Positions 5,202 to 9,509 of a stretch of 9,509 nt of DNA are shown here, piece after piece. Both the position numbers and the translations under genes were made by a program. The stretch lies in the NCBI GenBank assembly GCA_023427355.1, contig JAEZBK010000175.1, positions 1-9,509 on the forward strand. Direction: 5' to 3'. The stretch is from Pseudomonadota bacterium (GTDB taxonomy: Bacteria; Pseudomonadota; Alphaproteobacteria; Micropepsales; Micropepsaceae). Below the pieces are notes generated by a model. That model saw only the letters and a program-made list of their open reading frames with translations. It did not search any database and was not told where the DNA came from. Each line of letters begins with the position of its first letter. Within the stretch, counting starts at the first letter, position 1.

Positions 5202-7258
5202 TGCAAAGCCGCTGGTCCGACACGGAAGCCCGGCAGTATGTCGCCGATTACGCCGCCAAGGGCGTGAACGAAGACCTGGCGCTGCGCGTCTACACCACAC
5301 GGCTTCTGGGCCGCGACCCGGCGCTGGTGCTGCATGGCGGCGGCAACACCTCGGTCAAGACCACCGCGCGGGACATGCTGGGCGAAGACATACCCGTGCT
5401 GTGCGTGAAGGGATCGGGCTGGGATATGGGCGAAATCGAGCCCGCCGGTCTTCCCGCCGTGCGGCTGGAGCCGCTGCGCCGCCTGCGGGCGCTCTCGTCT
5501 CTCACCGATGAAGACATGGTGAACCAGCAGCGCATCAACCTGCTGGACGCCACCGCGCCCAATCCCTCGGTCGAAACCCTGCTGCACGCCTTCCTGCCGC
5601 ACAAATACATCGATCACGTCCATTCCACCGCCGTGCTGGCGCTGGTGGATCAGCCCGATGGCGAAGCCCTGGCGCGCGAACTCTATGGCGACCGCGTCGC
5701 CTATGTGCCCTATGTGATGCCGGGCTTTTCCCTGGCCAAATCCGTGGCCGATATCTTCGACAGCAATCCCAGGGTCGAAGGCCTGATCCTGCTCCAGCAT
5801 GGCATCTTCACCATGGGCGAGACGGCGCAGGACGCCTATGCCCGCATGATTGCATTCGTCACGCTGGCTGAAGAGCGGCTGCAGCAGAAGCGCAAGTCCC
5901 TGAAACAGGCCGTCCTGCCCGCCGCGCTGGCAAGCGTGGCCGACATTGCCCCGATCCTGCGTGGCGCGGTTGCGCTGGACAGGAATGTGGGTGCTGGCAC
6001 CGCAAAGCGTCAGGTGCTGGATTTCCGGACCTCGCCCGCCATCCTGAATTATGTGAATGGCGACGATGTCGCGCGTTATTCGCAGGTTGGCGTGGTGACG
6101 CCCGACCACACCATCCGCACCAAGAACTGGCCGCTGCTGGTGCCCGCGCCCGAAGACGGCAAGCTCGATGCCTGGGCGCAGTCCGTGAAGACGGCGGTAG
6201 ACGCCTATGTGGCGCGCTATCAGGCCTATTTCGCCGCCAACAATGCGAAAAGCCCGCTGAAGAAGATTGCGCTCGATCCGCTGCCGCGCGTCATCCTGGT
6301 GCCGGGCCTTGGCCTCTTCGGCGCTGGCGCGTCCGCAAAGGATGCCGCCATCGCCGCCGACATCGCCGAAAACACCGTGCAGGTCATCACCGACGCCGAA
6401 GCCATCGGCGCCTACCAGCCCATCGGCGAATACGACATGTTCGAGATGGAATACTGGTCGCTGGAACAGGCCAAGCTGGGAAAGACGGTGGAAAAGCCTC
6501 TTGCCCGGCAGGTGGTGGCGATTACCGGCGGCGGCTCGGGTATCGGCGCCGCCACGGCAATGGCCTTCGCGAAACAGGGGGCAGAGGTCGCCATCCTCGA
6601 CCGCGACCTGTCCGCCGCGCAGGGCGTGGCGAAAAAAATCGGCGGCAGGGCGCTGTCCGTGGCCTGCGATGTCACGGATCCCAACAGTGTCGCCGCCGCC
6701 TTCGATGCCGTCGCCACGGCCTTTGGCGGCGTCGATATCCTCGTCTCCAATGCGGGCGCGGCGTTCACGGGCGCCATCGGCACGGTCGATGATCAGACGC
6801 TGCGCCAGTCCTTTGAGCTGAACTTCTGGGGTCACCAGAATGTCGCCCGCCACGCCGTCCGCATCATGAAGGCGCAAGGCACCTTTGGCTGCCTGCTGTT
6901 CAACGTCTCCAAGCAGGCGGTCAATCCGGGCCGCGACTTCGGTCCCTACGGCCTGCCCAAGGCCGCCACGCTGTTTCTGGTCAAGCAATATGCGCTCGAT
7001 CATGGCGCAGACGGCATCCGCGCCAATGCGGTCAATGCCGACCGCATCCGCTCCGGCCTGCTCACCGAAGACATGGTCGCGGCGCGCTCCAGGGCGCGCG
7101 GCCTGACCGAGGCCGACTATATGGCGGGCAACCTGCTGAAGCGCGAAGTCACCGCCCAGGACGTGGCCGACGCCTTCGTCTTTCTCGCCACGGCCAACAA
7201 GACCACGGCGGCCACCCTCACCGTGGACGGCGGCAATATCGAAGCGTCCCTGCGATAG
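5198..7258 (+). CDS. Bifunctional class II aldolase / short-chain dehydrogenase; candidate methylthioribulose-1-phosphate aldolase fused to an aldehyde dehydrogenase or reductase
   Basis: The 686 residues form two enzymes in one chain. The N-terminal half (about 1-240) is a class II aldolase/adducin domain. HGGGNTSVK at 46-54 and KGSGWDMGEI at 71-80 are phosphate-site loops, E126 in PSVETLLH matches the catalytic Glu of FucA/RhaD, and H140, H142 (DHVHS) and H201 (LLQHG) are the three zinc ligands. A family-typical linker (about 250-430) leads to a classical SDR domain. TGGGSGIG at 443-450 binds the cofactor, D468 at the end of strand 2 favours NAD(H), NAG is at 518-520, and S571 with Y584xxxK588 is the catalytic set. 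Both halves look intact. The same architecture is known as rhamnulose-1-phosphate aldolase/lactaldehyde dehydrogenase (RhaEW, about 690 residues). No rhamnose gene is nearby, and the 4-base overlap with mtnA argues that it cleaves 5-methylthioribulose 1-phosphate to DHAP and methylthioacetaldehyde. Two consecutive ATGs (5198, 5201) could start it. The domain call is firm; the substrate is inferred. Confidence 0.9.
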   Translation: MMQSRWSDTEARQYVADYAAKGVNEDLALRVYTTRLLGRDPALVLHGGGNTSVKTTARDMLGEDIPVLCVKGSGWDMGEIEPAGLPAVRLEPLRRLRALSSLTDEDMVNQQRINLLDATAPNPSVETLLHAFLPHKYIDHVHSTAVLALVDQPDGEALARELYGDRVAYVPYVMPGFSLAKSVADIFDSNPRVEGLILLQHGIFTMGETAQDAYARMIAFVTLAEERLQQKRKSLKQAVLPAALASVADIAPILRGAVALDRNVGAGTAKRQVLDFRTSPAILNYVNGDDVARYSQVGVVTPDHTIRTKNWPLLVPAPEDGKLDAWAQSVKTAVDAYVARYQAYFAANNAKSPLKKIALDPLPRVILVPGLGLFGAGASAKDAAIAADIAENTVQVITDAEAIGAYQPIGEYDMFEMEYWSLEQAKLGKTVEKPLARQVVAITGGGSGIGAATAMAFAKQGAEVAILDRDLSAAQGVAKKIGGRALSVACDVTDPNSVAAAFDAVATAFGGVDILVSNAGAAFTGAIGTVDDQTLRQSFELNFWGHQNVARHAVRIMKAQGTFGCLLFNVSKQAVNPGRDFGPYGLPKAATLFLVKQYALDHGADGIRANAVNADRIRSGLLTEDMVAARSRARGLTEADYMAGNLLKREVTAQDVADAFVFLATANKTTAATLTVDGGNIEASLR

Positions 7259-7261
7259 CCG

Positions 7262-8365
7262 TTACGTATTGAACCGGAAATGCATCACGTCGCCATCGGC
7301 GACGACATAGTCCTTGCCTTCCAGCCGGAATTTGCCTGCCTCGCGCGCGCCCGCTTCGCCCTTGCCCGCGACATAATCGTCATAGGCGATGGTTTCGGCG
7401 CGGATATAGCCCTTCTCGAAATCGGTATGGATCACGCCCGCCGCCTGTGGCCCCTTCGATCCCGCCGTCACTGTCCAGGCGCGGGCTTCCTTCGGCCCCA
7501 CGGTGAAGAAGGTCAGAAGGCCCAAAAGTTCATATCCGGCGCGGATCAGCCGGTTCAGCCCCGGCTCTTCCAGGCCCAGCGATTCCAGGAAGTCCTTGCG
7601 ATCCGCCATGGGCATCTGGGCAATCTCTTCCTCGATCTTGGCGGAAATCACGACCGCCCTGGCGCCCTGCTTCTTCGCCATCTCTTCGGCGCGCGCCGAA
7701 ATCGAATTGCCCGTCGCTGCCGAGCCTTCTTCGACATTCAGCACATACAGGACCGGCTTGGCCGTCATCAGGCCCAGCTGCGAATAGGGTGCGCGTTCTT
7801 CCGGCGCCAGGTCGGGCAGGGCGATGCGCGCGGGCTTGCCGTCGCGCAGCAGCGTCACGGCCTTTGTCACCAGCGCGATGGTTTCCTTGGCGTCCTTGTC
7901 GGCGCCCTTGGCCTTTTTCTCCAGCGCGGGCAGGCGTTTCTCCAGCGAATCCAGGTCCGCCAGCATCAGCTCGGTTTCCACCGTCTCCGCATCGGCGATG
8001 GGGTCGATCTTGCCCTCGACATGGGTGATGTCGTCATCCTCGAAGCAGCGCAGCACATGCACCACCGCATCCACCTCACGGATGTTGGCCAGGAACTGGT
8101 TGCCCAGGCCTTCGCCCTTGGAAGCGCCGCGCACCAGGCCGGCAATGTCCACGAAGGTGATGCGGGTGGGGATGATCTCCTGCGATCCGGCGATGGCCGC
8201 CAGGGTTTCCAGCCGCGGGTCCGGCACCGCCACGTCGCCGACATTGGGCTCGATGGTGCAGAAGGGATAGTTGGCCGCCTGCGCCGCCGCGGTCTGGGTC
8301 AGCGCATTGAAGAGGGTGGACTTGCCGACATTCGGCAGACCCACGATGCCGCATTTGAAACCCAT
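7262..8365 (-). CDS. ychF: Redox-regulated ATPase YchF (Obg-like P-loop protein)
   Basis: TRAFAC-class P-loop NTPase of the Obg family that associates with ribosomes; the E. coli and human members prefer ATP. The 367 residues have the expected order: the Walker A/G1 motif GLPNVGKST at 9-17, [18 protein letters not shown] (G3) at 73-90, a coiled-coil-like helical insertion at about 130-175, and NVEE at 210-213 in place of the GTPase NKxD, which is the YchF hallmark for ATP use. A C-terminal TGS domain runs from about 282 ([17 protein letters not shown]) to the end FRFNT. The ATG directly follows the pth stop codon (TAG then ATG, no gap), with an AAAGAGAAAG stretch upstream inside pth as the likely binding site. 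It is the last gene of the rplY-pth-ychF block and ends 3 bases from the stop of the convergent aldolase-dehydrogenase gene. Confidence 0.97.
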   Translation of the reverse strand: MGFKCGIVGLPNVGKSTLFNALTQTAAAQAANYPFCTIEPNVGDVAVPDPRLETLAAIAGSQEIIPTRITFVDIAGLVRGASKGEGLGNQFLANIREVDAVVHVLRCFEDDDITHVEGKIDPIADAETVETELMLADLDSLEKRLPALEKKAKGADKDAKETIALVTKAVTLLRDGKPARIALPDLAPEERAPYSQLGLMTAKPVLYVLNVEEGSAATGNSISARAEEMAKKQGARAVVISAKIEEEIAQMPMADRKDFLESLGLEEPGLNRLIRAGYELLGLLTFFTVGPKEARAWTVTAGSKGPQAAGVIHTDFEKGYIRAETIAYDDYVAGKGEAGAREAGKFRLEGKDYVVADGDVMHFRFNT

Positions 8366-8971
8366 CTAGGCGTCTTTCTCTTTTTTCGGTTTCGGCGGCT
8401 GCGTCAGCAGCGCCACCTTGCTCATGAACCCGGTATCGTCGTCCTTCGCCAGCAACGGCGCGGCCTGCGCCATCGCGCCCAGCAAGGGCGCCAGCCAGTC
8501 CTCGTCCGCCTTGCTGAAATTGCCCAGCACATGGCCCGAGACTCGATGCTTTTCGCCGGGATGGCCGATACCGATGCGCACCCGGCGATAATCCGGCCCC
8601 AGCGTGGCGGTGATGGAACGCAGGCCATTCTGTCCGGCATCGCCCCCGCCGGTCTTTACCTTCACCTTGCCTGCGGCCAGGTCGATCTCGTCATGCGCCA
8701 CCACCAGCGCCGTCAACGGCAGCTTGAAGAAGCGCAAGGCGGGGCCGACGCTGTCGCCCGACAGGTTCATGAAGGTCTGGGGCTTGAGCAGATAGGTCTT
8801 GCGCCCAGCCAGCGTGCCTTCGGCCAGCAGGCCATCGAACTTGGCGCGCCAGGGACCGAAGCGATGTTCGTCATGGACGACATCCAGCAGCATGAACCCG
8901 GCATTGTGCCGGTTCATCGCATATTGCGAGCCGGGATTGCCCAGTCCGGCGATAAGGAGAGGCGTATCCAT
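8366..8971 (-). CDS. pth: Peptidyl-tRNA hydrolase
   Basis: Cytosolic esterase that frees tRNA from peptidyl-tRNAs dropped by ribosomes; the bacterial-type enzyme is usually essential. The 201 residues show LIAGLGNPGSQY at 6-17, the catalytic His in NRHNAG (H22), KPQTFMNLSG at 63-72 with N69, and VAHDEIDL at 91-98 with D94. TGGGDAGQNGLRS at 107-119 corresponds to the usual GGxxGHNGL stretch. There the histidine equivalent to E. coli His113 is replaced by Gln114 (codon at 8630-8632), while the next Asn (N115) is kept. RRVRIGIGHPG follows at 129-139. The start at 8971 has GGGGAGG (8982-8988) 10 bases upstream. The short Lys-rich C-terminus (PKPKKEKDA) is followed directly by the ychF ATG. The gene lies between rplY and ychF, a common bacterial arrangement. 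Confidence 0.96.
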   Translation of the reverse strand: MDTPLLIAGLGNPGSQYAMNRHNAGFMLLDVVHDEHRFGPWRAKFDGLLAEGTLAGRKTYLLKPQTFMNLSGDSVGPALRFFKLPLTALVVAHDEIDLAAGKVKVKTGGGDAGQNGLRSITATLGPDYRRVRIGIGHPGEKHRVSGHVLGNFSKADEDWLAPLLGAMAQAAPLLAKDDDTGFMSKVALLTQPPKPKKEKDA

Positions 8972-8981
8972 GACGGAGACG

Positions 8982-8988
8982 CCTCCCC
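8982..8988 (-). promoter_or_regulatory. Ribosome binding site of pth
   Basis: GGGGAGG on the minus strand, 10 bases before the pth ATG, within the 33-base gap after rplY. This supports start 8971 and independent initiation on the polycistronic message. Confidence 0.6.
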
Positions 8989-9004
8989 GAAGCGCCAGGA
9001 TTGC

Positions 9005-9509
9005 TTACTTCTTCGCCGCGGGCTTGGCGGCGGCCGGCGCGGCCTTGGCGTCCTTCGCCGGGGCGGCAGCCGCGGCAGGCGTCGCTTCGGCGGCCGGGGC
9101 GTCGCCACCGCTGGCAGCAGCCTTCTGCTCTTCACGCACCGTCGAAGACGCCACGATGGACGCCACGGTGAAGTCGCGGCCACGGATCACGGGGCGCGCG
9201 CCTTCCGGCAGGCTCACGGCGGAAATGTGAATGGATTCGGCGATATCCACCTTGTAAACATCCACCACGATCTCGCTGGGGATGTGGTCGGCCGGGCAGA
9301 TCATCTCGATCTTGTGGCGCACGATGTTCAGCACGCCGCCCTTCTTCAGGCCGGGAGATTCGCCCTGGCCCTTGAAGCGCACGGGAATCTGGATGCGCAC
9401 GCTGGCGCCCTTTTCCAGGCGCAGGAAGTCCACATGCACGGGGCGGTCCGAAACCGGATCCAGCTGCACCTGGCGCGGGATCACGCGGATATTCTTGCCG
9501 CCTGCAGTC
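9005..9509 (-). CDS. rplY: 50S ribosomal protein L25, Ctc (long) form, 5' end cut off by the window
   Basis: 5S rRNA-binding protein of the large ribosomal subunit, in the long L25/TL5/CTC form. The frame runs off the right edge (TAGGKNIRVIPR...), so perhaps 30-50 N-terminal residues are missing; the GTG at 9484 is an internal valine, not a start. Visible family phrases are PRQVQLDPVSDRPVHVDFLRL, which crosses from the 5S-binding domain, and then the beta-rich C-terminal domain (VRIQIPVRFKGQGESPGLKKGGVLN, CPADHIPSEIVVDV, VSLPEGARPVI). The protein ends in a roughly 40-residue Ala/Pro/Lys tail (AAAAPAKDAKAAPAAAKPAAKK), low in complexity and probably disordered, as in many alphaproteobacterial Ctc proteins. 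The stop TAA is 33 bases before pth, and it heads the visible part of the rplY-pth-ychF block. Confidence 0.95.
   Translation of the reverse strand, partial: TAGGKNIRVIPRQVQLDPVSDRPVHVDFLRLEKGASVRIQIPVRFKGQGESPGLKKGGVLNIVRHKIEMICPADHIPSEIVVDVYKVDIAESIHISAVSLPEGARPVIRGRDFTVASIVASSTVREEQKAAASGGDAPAAEATPAAAAAPAKDAKAAPAAAKPAAKK

Noticed and set aside
992..5300. A nearly continuous chain of further minus-strand open frames (337, 331, 269, 237 and 450 codons)
   Set aside because: Same cause: they mirror petC, mtnP, apt, the GST and mtnA, have no family motifs or good start sites, and the sense genes are well supported.
4925..7003. A 692-codon open frame on the minus strand opposite mtnA and the aldolase-dehydrogenase gene
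   Set aside because: Its translation is rich in His, Gly, Arg and Gln with no recognisable domain. The + strand frame beneath it has complete catalytic motifs. Long antisense frames are expected where sense codons almost always end in G or C.
5198..7258. Assignment of the fusion protein simply as rhamnose-catabolic RhaEW
   Set aside because: The architecture fits, but no rhamnose isomerase, kinase, transporter or regulator is nearby, and the gene overlaps mtnA. Kept as the main alternative rather than the call.
8972..9004. A GGAG/CTCC hairpin over the pth ribosome binding site as a possible translational switch
   Set aside because: The stem is only 4 base pairs with a 4-base loop, easily expected by chance in GC-rich sequence, and nothing else supports regulation there.
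9008..9130. The Ala/Pro/Lys-rich C-terminal tail of L25 as a frameshift or low-quality sequence
   Set aside because: It stays in frame, ends in a proper stop, and such tails are normal in long Ctc-type L25 proteins.

Overview
The window is a gene-dense stretch of a high-GC proteobacterial chromosome. It looks like an Alphaproteobacterium. The cytochrome b is the split proteobacterial type followed by cytochrome c1, the gene order cyt b - cyt c1 - mtnP - apt fits that class, L25 is the long Ctc form in an rplY-pth-ychF block, and most codons end in G or C. The order or genus cannot be fixed from the sequence. No tRNA, rRNA, insertion sequence, phage gene or CRISPR array is visible, and no gene-free gap exceeds about 105 bases.

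Layout, + strand: (1) The 3' part of the cytochrome bc1 operon, with cytochrome b (5' end outside the window) and cytochrome c1 overlapping by 4 bases, closed by a strong GC-rich hairpin terminator at about 1926-1959. (2) A five-gene cluster from 2008 to 7258: mtnP, apt, a YibF-like glutathione S-transferase, mtnA, and a 686-residue fusion of a class II aldolase with a short-chain dehydrogenase (SDR). Spacings are 11 bases, 86 bases, 10 bases and a 4-base overlap. A nested palindrome fills the 86-base gap. Layout, - strand: rplY (5' end outside the window), pth and ychF, a translation and ribosome-quality housekeeping block that meets the + strand cluster tail to tail with only 3 bases between stop codons.

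How the genes fit together: the five-gene cluster reads as one pathway for salvaging 5'-methylthioadenosine (MTA), and possibly 5'-deoxyadenosine. MtnP releases adenine and the sugar 1-phosphate. Apt recycles adenine to AMP. MtnA isomerises the aldose 1-phosphate to the ketose 1-phosphate. The aldolase half of the fusion is well placed to split that ketose into DHAP and an aldehyde, which the fused SDR half could oxidise or reduce. This resembles the known DHAP shunt (MtnP or MtnN/MtnK, MtnA, Ald2), but with the aldolase covalently joined to an aldehyde-handling dehydrogenase and with a GST in the cluster. That assignment is inferred from gene neighbourhood and catalytic residues. The same fusion architecture is known as the rhamnulose-1-phosphate aldolase/lactaldehyde dehydrogenase of L-rhamnose degradation. 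Other points worth checking are a His-to-Gln change at a usually conserved position of Pth, the palindromic intergenic element, the missing Shine-Dalgarno of mtnP, and the 3-base convergent junction.
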